DNA of 64,000 nt, taken from the NCBI GenBank assembly GCA_002437815.1, contig DJRP01000032.1, forward strand, positions 102,949 through 166,948, given 5' to 3'. A program made the position numbers and the translations under genes. The notes beneath the pieces are model-generated. The model did not search any database. It had not been told where the DNA came from and saw nothing but the letters and a program-made list of their open reading frames with translations. This document shows, piece after piece, positions 33,715 to 42,150 of the stretch (within the stretch, counting starts at the first letter, position 1; each line of letters begins with the position of its first letter). This stretch comes from Collinsella sp. UBA6357 (GTDB taxonomy: Bacteria; Actinomycetota; Coriobacteriia; Coriobacteriales; Coriobacteriaceae).

Positions 33715-33790
33715 GTCTGGCAAGTACGGGAATCTTCCATAGGCCGGTCAAACTGGCAAGTGTAAGGATCTCCCGTGGACCGGTCGAAAC
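33706..33790. repeat. Degenerate ~37-bp tandem repeats
   Basis: Two and a half units beginning GGCCGGTC and containing CTGGCAAGT (about 33706-33742, 33743-33779, then a partial GACCGGTCGAAACCGG). The unit start repeats the arm of the neighbouring inverted repeat. Confidence 0.5.
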
Positions 33791-33823
33791 CGGCTCGCAC
33801 GACAACCTCGCACGAACCGTCCC

Positions 33824-35359
33824 CTACTCGGATTTAGTCGGAGTCTGCTCCTGAGGAATCTCGAACGTGCTACGGAAGGTCTGAGCCCACGTACCGGTGA
33901 TAGCGCCGTCGCCATCCTTGTTGGTCATCTTGCCCGTCACACCCACGACGATATCGTGCTTGGATGCGTCTTCGTACTCATCGGGCCCCTTAGCCATAAT
34001 GCTCACGGCAAAAGTGTCTTTCTTGCCATCGGCCTCGGAATCCTTCTCAATGTAGGTCTTGGCGACGATACGTCGGCTGCCGTCATCCATAACCAGGGGA
34101 ACGATTGGAGCCTGGCCCGAGACATCGGTGCTCACTTGTGCGGTAAGGTTCGAAATGTGCGACTCAATCAGCTGCGTCCACTTGAAGTTAAACGCCAGCT
34201 TGCCGTCATCGGCCGAAGTGATCGCAAAGTTCTCGACCAGTGCCTTACGGCCCCTATCCGACGTATCCGTGTACTTGTCACTCACCAGGTTCTCGTAGCT
34301 CACCGTGGGAGCCTTATCGCCGTCAAGAGCCCACTTGGTACCGTCAAACTTATAGGTATACTCAACGTCGCCGTCGACCGTCTCAAACCACAGCGGCTCA
34401 TAGTCGGCCTTGACGGTCGAAGTCTGATTCTTCTTATCAAACGTAACATCGCCCTTGGTCCACAGGCCGCTCGGATCCTTTTCGATGGGTGCAATCGCTT
34501 TGGTGGTCGAGGAGTCAACCTTCCAACTCGGCGTATACTTTTTACCTTTCTTGGTATAGGTGCCGGTCAGCTTGGCCTTCGTCTCAAAGGCATTGTTGCG
34601 CGTGACGGCCGTGGCCTTGACGGTGACGTTGCCCTCGGCGTCCTTCTTTTGCGAGGTCACATCAACAGATTTGACGGAGTAGCTGCCGCCGTCGACAAAC
34701 TTGCTCTCGGGGACAAAGCCGCTCGAAAGCTGGTTGACCGCGGTAAGGTCGGTCTTGACCTGTTTTTCCTTGATGATCATACCCTTTTGGGACGAAGCTT
34801 TCGCAGAGCTCTTCTCAACCGACTCGTCCGGCTCGGAAGAATCGCCAGACCCGCCACGCGAAAGCACGAACGTCCCGATAGCGCCCACGGCCACGACCGC
34901 AGCGGCGGCACCGGCGATAAGGGCACCGCGGCGAGACTTGACCTTACCGCCAGATGCCCCACCGGCAGAATCGGCAGCGCCATCCGATGTATCGACCGGA
35001 CCGGAGGCCTTGGGCATGGCGACGGTCTGGTCCGCGGGTGCGGCGACCGGCTCCGTGGGCATGATCTCGAAGGGATCCTCTGGCAGAACCGTCGTCTCTT
35101 CGGCGTCGACCCCCTTATCAAGCACTTCGGTCTCGATGGTTTCCACATCATCGGTAGCCGTGTCGTCATCTCCATTGTGCGTCTCAGTCTCGCCAGCATC
35201 CTTCGAGACCTCAGCAACCGCGTTGTCCTCGACCACATCGAGTTCGACTTCTTCAGCCTCCGCCTGGAGCTGCTCGTCAACATCCTCGACGCGTGCGCCG
35301 CATGCGGTGCAGAATTTTGCACCCGGGTTGAGTTCTTTTCCACACTGTTTGCATTTCAT
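33824..35359 (-). CDS. Zinc-ribbon, single-pass membrane protein with TcaA-like outer region
   Basis: The 511-residue protein starts with a zinc ribbon (CKQCG...CTACG, residues 3-21), then an acidic Glu/Thr-rich cytoplasmic linker, one transmembrane helix (RRGALIAGAAAAVVAVGAIG, about residue 150), and an outer part of repeated beta domains typical of TcaA/zinc-ribbon envelope proteins. The role is unknown; the layout suggests a cytoplasmic sensor or anchor coupled to an exported domain. The ATG at 35359 is preceded by GGGAGAG, which overlaps the stop of the WG-repeat gene, so the two form an operon. Confidence 0.75.
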   Translation of the reverse strand: MKCKQCGKELNPGAKFCTACGARVEDVDEQLQAEAEEVELDVVEDNAVAEVSKDAGETETHNGDDDTATDDVETIETEVLDKGVDAEETTVLPEDPFEIMPTEPVAAPADQTVAMPKASGPVDTSDGAADSAGGASGGKVKSRRGALIAGAAAAVVAVGAIGTFVLSRGGSGDSSEPDESVEKSSAKASSQKGMIIKEKQVKTDLTAVNQLSSGFVPESKFVDGGSYSVKSVDVTSQKKDAEGNVTVKATAVTRNNAFETKAKLTGTYTKKGKKYTPSWKVDSSTTKAIAPIEKDPSGLWTKGDVTFDKKNQTSTVKADYEPLWFETVDGDVEYTYKFDGTKWALDGDKAPTVSYENLVSDKYTDTSDRGRKALVENFAITSADDGKLAFNFKWTQLIESHISNLTAQVSTDVSGQAPIVPLVMDDGSRRIVAKTYIEKDSEADGKKDTFAVSIMAKGPDEYEDASKHDIVVGVTGKMTNKDGDGAITGTWAQTFRSTFEIPQEQTPTKSE

Positions 35360-35361
35360 GA

Positions 35362-36699
35362 TTAGCTCTCCCAAGAAAAGACCCAGTTGCCGTCGGTGTC
35401 GATCCATCCCATGCGCATCGCGTTCGGGTTGCCGGCGCTCGTGGGCAAATCTGCCCACACAAACACGCGCCCGTTCGCATCAAACGTGTTGGAAAGACCG
35501 CCCGCAGAACCGTCAGGCTGCCTAAAGCGCGGAGCGATCTTCCACTCACCGCTTTTATCGATAAAGCCGTAGCAGCTACTTGCCGGGTCCTCAACCATCG
35601 CCAGCCCTTGTCCAAAGCTGTATGCATCACTAAACTGCGGCGCGATCGCCCAGGCACCGGTGTTGTCGATATAGCCCCACGAGTGCGTGACGGGATCTTG
35701 GGCTGCGCACAGGTCCTCGTTGAAGATCCGCTCGTCCTGATACGTGCCGATCTCAACGTTCTGCGCATTAAAGCTAAGGTCTGTCAGCACATTGCCCTGT
35801 GCATCATACATGCGATGCCCATAGAACAAGCGATCCTGATGGAACGACTTGAAAATCGCCCGTGTGTCCTGATATCCGTCGTAAAGTCCGTCGGCTTCTT
35901 TTTGCGTCTGCTCGCTGAATTCGAAGATCGTGTTGCCCGAGGTGTCGATATACTTGTTGTCATCGATACATTTGCCCTCATTGAAGACGAGCGGCGCCTC
36001 GTACTGATACGGTGCAGTGGTGTCTTTAGCCGAGTTAAGGGTCCATGCACCCTTGGTGTCGATGATTCCCCAGCCATCACCGCTATAAAGACTTGCATAG
36101 CCTTCAAAGAACGGCGTGACCGTCTTGCAATCGAGCTTGCCGAAGGCATCTTTGCCGTCAGGCGTGATGAAGTGGTAGTCCTTGTTCTGATCTTGAACGA
36201 TAGCATACCCGTTGATGAAGCACGTGGCATACAGATACTGCGGCTCGATCGCCCACTTGCCCTTGCGGTCGATATAGCCCCAGATATCATCGTCGGTCGA
36301 GTTGGCACGCACTTTTGCCGCAGGGAACAGGTCGCCTTCGAAGACGCCCCCGCGCCAGTCCAGATTGTCGTTGATCTGGTTATCGCGCAGGCTGGACTGC
36401 CCGTTGACGTTCGGAACGGCATGGTTAGCGTTTCCGGGAGTTCCTGCAAGATTGCCGAACGCCGGTTTGATCACCCAGGCGCCATCGACATCGACAAAGC
36501 CCCAGTTGGAATCTGAGCCAGACTTTGCGGCGTACAGAACGGTCTTGGAACCAGAATCCTCTCCGGCTACCTCGGCAGAGTCGTCATGCGCAGCGTCATC
36601 CGCATCGTCGGCCAAAGCCGGCACAGGTCCCATCAGCAGTGTGCCGGCAGCCGCCCCCAACAGGCTCAGCGCCTCGCGCCTTGTCATATCAAAAGACAT
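35362..36699 (-). CDS. Exported WG-repeat protein with Tat-like signal
   Basis: The 445-residue product begins MSFDMTRREALSLLGAAAG, a twin-arginine-type signal ending near PALA, followed by an acidic linker and six WG repeats (for example WGFVDVDGAWVIKPAF, WGYIDRKGKWAIEPQY, WGYIDNTGAWAIAPQF, YGFIDKSGEWKIAPRF). WG repeats form beta-propeller-like surfaces for protein or ligand binding; no catalytic domain is seen. It heads an operon with the zinc-ribbon protein and carries palindrome promoter b. Confidence 0.85.
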   Translation of the reverse strand: MSFDMTRREALSLLGAAAGTLLMGPVPALADDADDAAHDDSAEVAGEDSGSKTVLYAAKSGSDSNWGFVDVDGAWVIKPAFGNLAGTPGNANHAVPNVNGQSSLRDNQINDNLDWRGGVFEGDLFPAAKVRANSTDDDIWGYIDRKGKWAIEPQYLYATCFINGYAIVQDQNKDYHFITPDGKDAFGKLDCKTVTPFFEGYASLYSGDGWGIIDTKGAWTLNSAKDTTAPYQYEAPLVFNEGKCIDDNKYIDTSGNTIFEFSEQTQKEADGLYDGYQDTRAIFKSFHQDRLFYGHRMYDAQGNVLTDLSFNAQNVEIGTYQDERIFNEDLCAAQDPVTHSWGYIDNTGAWAIAPQFSDAYSFGQGLAMVEDPASSCYGFIDKSGEWKIAPRFRQPDGSAGGLSNTFDANGRVFVWADLPTSAGNPNAMRMGWIDTDGNWVFSWES

Positions 36700-36734
36700 G
36701 TCGTCTCCTTTCGGCTATCCCCTTTACGGCATCT

Positions 36735-36770
36735 ATGTTCGAACAGCATCGGCGCGTTCTGTTGCGCAAC
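36735..36770 (-). promoter_or_regulatory. Palindromic promoter element, site b
   Basis: GTTGCGCAAC at 36761-36770, 20 bp, then GAACAT (36735-36740, a poor -10) on the minus strand, 36 bp before the WG-repeat gene start. Confidence 0.65.
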
Positions 36771-36787
36771 ATTGACGCGCAAAGACA

Positions 36788-36820
36788 ATAAAAATCCCCA
36801 GGGAGCAAAACTCCCCGGGG
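36788..36820 (-). terminator. Rho-independent terminator after the first poly-G gene
   Basis: Stem TCCCCGGGGAG/CTCCCTGGGGA then ATTTTTATT on the minus strand, 37 bp past the stop at 36857. Confidence 0.8.
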
Positions 36821-36856
36821 ACACCTCGACCCAACTATATGGAAATAGGTCGATGA

Positions 36857-38664
36857 CTATAGGCAGAAGCCCGGATAAATATCGTAGACGTTACTCGAAG
36901 TGCTTGTCCCCGCGTACTCAATACCCGTAAAGATCGAGAATCGGCCAGACTGAGTTACATCACAGCTGCGCGTCCAAGCCTTACTAGCGACCTTGTACCA
37001 GATTTGGTATTTGCTACCCTCCGCCTCGTAAACGCCAAGCTCATCGGAATGGCTCGAACCAAGCGACTTCTCAATGCCATCATTGCCAAAAAGTTCTTCC
37101 AAGGACGGCAGCCAGAGAGAGTCGTCCGTCGACGTCACCGAAGCAGGGTCGGTGGTAACGCCGACATTATTCGTAAGCTTTGCAACCTTGACAATGCTCT
37201 TCTTGAGATCTTTGGGCATGCTGGCAAGCACCTTTTTATTCAAGGTCTTGCGGATGTCGCTGTCCTTCCAGCCACCGGTGTTGGATCCGTCCTCGTTGAC
37301 AGATTCGGTAAGAACCGGCGCGCCACATACCATAAATGTGATGCCAGCCTTGCCCTTGCCGTCAGCACGGTCATCATGGTTGAAGCCAACGATATATGCC
37401 TTGACCTCGGTACCGGTAGAAAGCTTCACGGTCTTGTAGCACGCATCGCCCAACCTGCCGTCCTCAGCCACCAGGTGATACTTCTTGGCGATACCTGTCG
37501 CCGAATCATCATCCTTTGCCGCAGCGATCTCATCGGCGATGGTCTTAAGATCCTTCCAGCTGTAGCTATCGACATTGTCCTGAATCGTAACGCCGTTGGA
37601 CTCTGCAGCCGAATCCTCAACCGATGCACCCGTCAGACAAAACATAGGCATGACGGCAATATTATTAAAAGAGCCATCATCGTTTGCCCAAGTAGTGCTG
37701 TTATCACATGCGTATGCGCTAGCGCGCGAATATGCAGAGCCACCCATTCCAGCCAAGTAATTCAACTCGTCATCAGGGCTTGACGGATCATAGTAAATGC
37801 TTCTAAATCCAGACCCCTTCGATGTGTATGGACCGTAACTGCCCTGAAGCGTTAAGCCCCCCTGACCGTTCTCGACGGAACCAAGGCCATACGGGCATTC
37901 AACGTCAGTATCGCTGGCATGCCCTGTCGAATTGGCCCAACTTAAACCGAGATACTTGTAATAGTCGTACTGCGTACCCTCGGCGTTGAGAGACTTTGCC
38001 ATCCAATCCGAATCGCGGTTGATACCGGTCATGTCCTCGGCATCGCCCAAGCATTCGGTAGCCGAAGGAGCCCACACCTTGACATCCTCAGAGGTCGCCT
38101 CGCTGGTCTTGGCCCCATCGAGATAGACCGTCTTCTTAGTGACGGTAGCCAAACGGTCTTTAATTGAACTGGGGAAAACATCAAAGGTGTCGAGAGAAGA
38201 GGCATAAAGCGGACTACCCGCGTACAGACCGTCGGTAAATTGCCATGTAAGTCCTGCTTTGCCAGATCCGTCGGCCAAATCATCGTGATACAGGCCGACG
38301 ATCGTAACCGTGCTCTCGCAATCACGGAGCGCCACGCGCTTGGTCTGGCTGCCGTCGAGCTTGCCCTTCTTGTCACAGAGCTTGTACTTCTTGGCGATCT
38401 TGATAGCGACCTTGCGGCTGCCGGCCTGGGTCATGGCGTCGGAGATATTCGCAAGATCGGCCCACGAATACTTATCGACCTTTTTCTGAACCTTGATGCC
38501 CTTGAGCGGGTCCTTCTTGGTCGATTTACTCGATTTCTTGGAGGCGGCGTATGCCGGCGTGGGCGCCGCAATCATGGCAACGTTGCCCACGACGAGCGAG
38601 CTCACCGAGAGCGCTACGGCTCCAACCAGCAACCCCCCCTGAAACGTTTTCTCAAATCATGCAT
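36857..38664 (-). CDS. Secreted DUF6273-like protein, poly-G frame-interrupted (phase-variable candidate 1)
   Basis: The coding frame runs through a signal peptide (LLVGAVALSVSSLVVGNVAMIA, ending near AYA) and two copies of one module, each with YSW...LA/LK, a KYKL or KYHL segment, a HDD...DGKGKAG segment and a WAPS or WLPS motif, resembling DUF6273 proteins; ~590 residues. The properly spaced ATG at 38664 (GAAAGGA, 7 bases) starts MHDLRKRFRG, a good positively charged signal start, but a run of 7 G (38633-38639) puts it out of frame and it stops after 16 codons. With 8 G (or 5) it would join. A paralogue lies at 40002-41889. As sequenced the gene is off, unless a TTG at 38632 is used. Confidence 0.75.
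38633..38639 (-). repeat. G7 homopolymer in signal-peptide codons
   Basis: Seven G on the coding strand, ten codons after the ATG at 38664. One base short of restoring the frame. The paralogous gene has nine G at the same place. Confidence 0.9.
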
Positions 38665-38700
38665 GGCAGAATCCTTTCTCTAATCCACCGGACGGCTTTC

Positions 38701-38736
38701 ACCTTAATCGGGGTTTAGAAGATTCTGTTGCGCAAC
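38701..38736 (-). promoter_or_regulatory. Palindromic promoter element, site c
   Basis: GTTGCGCAAC at 38727-38736, 20 bp, then TAAGGT (38701-38706) on the minus strand, 37 bp before the ATG at 38664. The spacer and leader are almost identical to site d. Confidence 0.75.
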
Positions 38737-38739
38737 ATT

Positions 38740-38765
38740 GGGCCCCGAGAACAAACTCGGGGCCC
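38740..38765. terminator. Perfect GC-rich hairpin between two units
   Basis: GGGCCCCGAG/CTCGGGGCCC with a 6-base loop, 25 bp after the stop at 38790 and abutting palindrome site c. It lacks a clear T tract on the minus strand, so termination is inferred from position. Confidence 0.55.
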
Positions 38766-38789
38766 ATGGTCACCATGTGCAACGTCTTG

Positions 38790-39965
38790 CTATTCGGATT
38801 TCCTGGTATAGCTAAAGCCCGTGTCGTTAAACGAGCTCTGCCCACCGGTAAAACTATCGGGAACTCCGATGACGCCCGCTTGGAGTTTGTGCAGGTTTTT
38901 GACGCTACTACCATGTCGGTACTCGACTATAGCAATGTACTGCCGGTACTTTTCCGTCGCCTGCTCCTGGTAGTCGCTCTTAAACAGTCTCAAGCTGCCT
39001 TCTTGCTCGGGGTTAAACACCAGTTTGAAGTGGACCTTTGCGCCTAAGCCGTTCGCGCCATAGCCACCCTCATCGCTAAAATCAAAACCATAGAAACCAT
39101 TACCATAGTCCTGCATCTCAAGATCGCCGCAGGTTGCGCTGACGGTACCACCGAGGTCTTGCACGACATCTCCAGCCGAACCGGGAATGGTGTAGTCGCC
39201 ATGCCATTCGCAGACCACTTCCCCCGGCGTATTCGAATACATTCGAAGCCAGCTATCGGACCCGTCGTTGGCATAATACGTTCCTACGAAATCACCCCAT
39301 TCGGTGTCGCCGCCGCCGGTCTTGTCCTCCTTAAAGTTCCACTTGGTACCGTCAAACGTATATGTCAGCGTGTGCTCGAGACCGGACTTCACGACCCAGC
39401 TCGCATTAGAGTTGTCTACATAGCTGACCGAGCACGTCCAGGCGCCCCCATCGTCTGAGAGATAAGAGTTATCGGAATCAACTTCTTCGATCCCATGCTC
39501 CTCGTCCATGGAGATACCGTCATTCGGTGTCGTCTTGGTCTTGGTGGGCTCGAATGAAGCGTTCAATACGTTCCTGCTGCCATCGACATCGGCTGAAAAC
39601 TTTAGTTTTACCTCTGTGGAGAAGCTATCGTTGGAAACGTCAGCGGTCGCTTTACCCGTCACCTTACCGTCAGTTTCATTGATCTTTGAGACCTCGAGCG
39701 AATCAACGGAATACTTCGAAGGCTTGACATAGTCGTTCTGGGCAAACAGTTCAGTCTGGCCGTTATATTCCTTCTCGACTGCCTTGAGTACCTGGTCGTG
39801 GACTGCGTTCTCAAAGTCGTTCTGCTGCTGTTGCTGAACCAGGTAGACGCCGAGAGCGGCAACCACAACAACAACGACCGCAGCAATCGCAACCTTGGCC
39901 TTCTTGCCAAGCTTCTTTTCTGACTGCTCCGCAGCAGTCTCGTCGCTGTTCACATCGGAATCCAT
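38790..39965 (-). CDS. Single-pass membrane protein with TcaA-like outer region
   Basis: A 391-residue protein: short acidic cytoplasmic start, one helix (VAIAAVVVVVVAALGVYLV, about 25-43), then an exported region whose first domain (YVKPSKYSVDSLEVSKIN...) follows the same pattern as the outer part of the zinc-ribbon protein at 33824-35359; it lacks the zinc ribbon. Unknown function. It follows the second poly-G gene by 36 bp with a GAGGGGAG ribosome site, so the pair is an operon under site d. Confidence 0.7.
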   Translation of the reverse strand: MDSDVNSDETAAEQSEKKLGKKAKVAIAAVVVVVVAALGVYLVQQQQQNDFENAVHDQVLKAVEKEYNGQTELFAQNDYVKPSKYSVDSLEVSKINETDGKVTGKATADVSNDSFSTEVKLKFSADVDGSRNVLNASFEPTKTKTTPNDGISMDEEHGIEEVDSDNSYLSDDGGAWTCSVSYVDNSNASWVVKSGLEHTLTYTFDGTKWNFKEDKTGGGDTEWGDFVGTYYANDGSDSWLRMYSNTPGEVVCEWHGDYTIPGSAGDVVQDLGGTVSATCGDLEMQDYGNGFYGFDFSDEGGYGANGLGAKVHFKLVFNPEQEGSLRLFKSDYQEQATEKYRQYIAIVEYRHGSSVKNLHKLQAGVIGVPDSFTGGQSSFNDTGFSYTRKSE

Positions 39966-40001
39966 GGTGGGTTCTCCCCTCTTTTCGTGATAGCGAGATC
40001 T

Positions 40002-41889
40002 CTACAAGCAGAAACCCGGAAGGACGGCATAGGCCTTGCTGGCGTCTACGCCGGCGTCGACAACCTCTTCGGAACCGAGACCGTAACCGTGATACGTGAA
40101 GAATTTTCCCGATGAAGACGCATCGCTAGTGCGTGTCCAGGCAAGCGGAGCATTACTGTTGTTGGCATCCATCATCCTGCCGAGCTGGTGACCGAAATAC
40201 GTCGAGCCCTCCGCCTCATAAACAGCGACCTGATCGGGCTGCCACTTTCCAAGTCCCGTCTGGTCATCTTTGATGCGACCGTAACTATCGAGCTCATTCA
40301 AGGACGGGAGCCAGAGTGCATCTTCCGTCGTCGTCACCGAAGCGACATCGGTGGTCACGCCCGTGTTGTTCGTGAGCTTATTGACTTTCACGATACTCTT
40401 CTTGAGATCACTGGGCAGGTTATTGAGAACCTTCTTGTTCAACGTCTTGCGCAGATCGGAGTCCTTCCAGCCACCGGAGTTGGCACCGTCCTTGTTCATC
40501 GAAGCCTCGAGCAGAGGGGTGTCCTCGAACATAAGCGTGATACCCGCCTTGCCCTTACCGTCAGCGCGATCGTCAACGTCGTAGTCGAGAATATATGCCT
40601 TGACGGTAGCACCGTTCTTGAGCTTGACCGTCTTATAGCTTGAGCTTGTCGGCACGCCGTACTCGTCACCAAGATGGTATTTGGCGGCAACTTCGTAGGG
40701 ATCGGCGTCTTCCGGCACCGCCGCAATCTCGTCAGCAATCGCCTTGAGGTCCTTCCAGCTATAGTTGTCAACGCTGTCCTGGATGGTAACGCCGTTGGAT
40801 TCAGGCGAACCGGAATCGCTCTCGGCAGAAGAGGTGAGGCAGAACATCGGCATCACGGCGCACTCGTGACCCTCTTGCACAGGCCAGGAGGAATTGTTGC
40901 TCGCGGCGTATGCCCTCGTCTCCGAATAAGCCGTGCCCGAAAAACCGGCCAAACAATCCAACTCGGCATCGGGCTTGGAGGGGTTGTAATACAAGCTTCG
41001 GAAACCCGTTTCGTTCTGTTTAGACGGCGTAGGAGCCTCGGAAAGGGAAATCTGTCCCTGCTGAACAGCATCGCTATAAGAAGCGCTCTCGCCCGTAGAG
41101 AAGTACATCTTGTACTGGCAGGCAACTTCGCTATTGGAAGCATGACCGGTTGATGCGGTCCAGCTCAAGCCGGCATCCTTGTAGTAATCATACTGAGCGC
41201 CCTCGGCGTTGAGCGAGTTTGCCATCCACTCCGAATCGCGGTTGATGCTGCCCATCTCCGAGGCATCGCCCAGGCACTCGGTCGCAGAAGGTGCCCACAG
41301 CTTGACATCCTCAGAGGTCGCCTCGCTGGTCTTGGCGCCGTCGAGGTATACGGTCTTCTTGGTGACGGTGGCCAGGCAGTCTTTAAGTGAACTGGGAAGG
41401 ATATCGAAATCGGTGACATGTGAGGCATAGAGTGGGTTGCCGCTATACAGACCATCGGCAAACTGCCAGGTAATGCCGGCCTTTCCCGATCCATCAGAAA
41501 GATCGTCATGATAGAAGCCCACGATCATAGCAGTGCCTTCGCCGTTCTGGAGCGATACCTGCTTGGTCTGGCTGCCGTCGAGCTTGCCCTTCTTGTCGCA
41601 GAGCTTGTACTTCTTGGCGATCTTGATAGCGGCCTTGCGGCTGCCGGCCTGGGTCATGGCATCGGAGATCTTCGCAAGCTCGCTCCAGCTATACTTGTTG
41701 ACCGACCTCTTGACCTTGATGCCTTTAAGCGGATCATCCTCATCCTTCTTGGACGACTTCTTGGAGGCGGCATACGCCGGAGTGGGCGCAGCGATCATTG
41801 CCACGTTGCCCACGACGAGGCTGCTAATGGAGAGCGCTACAGCACCGACCAGCAACCCCCCCCCTGAAACGTTGCCTAAAATCATTCAT
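40002..41889 (-). CDS. Secreted DUF6273-like protein, poly-G frame-interrupted (phase-variable candidate 2)
   Basis: Close paralogue of the gene at 36857-38664: signal peptide (LLVGAVALSISSLVVGNVAMIA...AYA), then two DUF6273-like modules (WAPSATECLGD in the first, LWLPSLNELDS and AWTRTSD in the second), ~620 residues. The best ATG (41889, after GAAAGGA) begins MNDFRQRFRG but a run of 9 G (41856-41864) shifts the frame and it stops after 21 codons; 8 G would fuse it to the signal peptide. A second ATG at 41885, four bases on, is in frame with the rest and could give a product lacking the basic signal start. It is co-transcribed with the TcaA-like gene. Confidence 0.75.
41856..41864 (-). repeat. 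G9 homopolymer in signal-peptide codons
   Basis: Nine G on the coding strand, one more than needed for the frame from the ATG at 41889. Same position as the G7 tract in the paralogue. Confidence 0.9.
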
Positions 41890-41925
41890 GGCAGAATCCT
41901 TTCTCTAATCCTCCGGGCAGCTTTC

Positions 41926-41961
41926 ACCTTAATCGGGATTTAATAAATTCTGTTGCGCAAC
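41926..41961 (-). promoter_or_regulatory. Palindromic promoter element, site d
   Basis: GTTGCGCAAC at 41952-41961, 20 bp, then TAAGGT (41926-41931) on the minus strand, 37 bp before the ATG at 41889. Confidence 0.75.
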
Positions 41962-42045
41962 ATTGAACGGCGGCGCTTCGTCGGAACCGCGACATCCGCC
42001 CGCTAGTTCTGACCGCACCGCCGCCCATCTGCGCCGATAACCCAT

Positions 42046-42081
42046 GTTGCGCAACAGAATCACGCAACAGCGCGGTAGCGT
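42046..42081 (+). promoter_or_regulatory. Palindromic promoter element, site e
   Basis: GTTGCGCAAC at 42046-42055, 20 bp, then TAGCGT (42076-42081) on the plus strand, 70 bp before the ATG at 42151. Divergent from site d, with 84 bp between the palindromes. Confidence 0.7.
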
Positions 42082-42150
42082 TCAGGTCGATAAGACCCCC
42101 GTACCCCGCTTATGGGCCGGAGACCATCGTTGTTTACGAAAGAAGGACCG

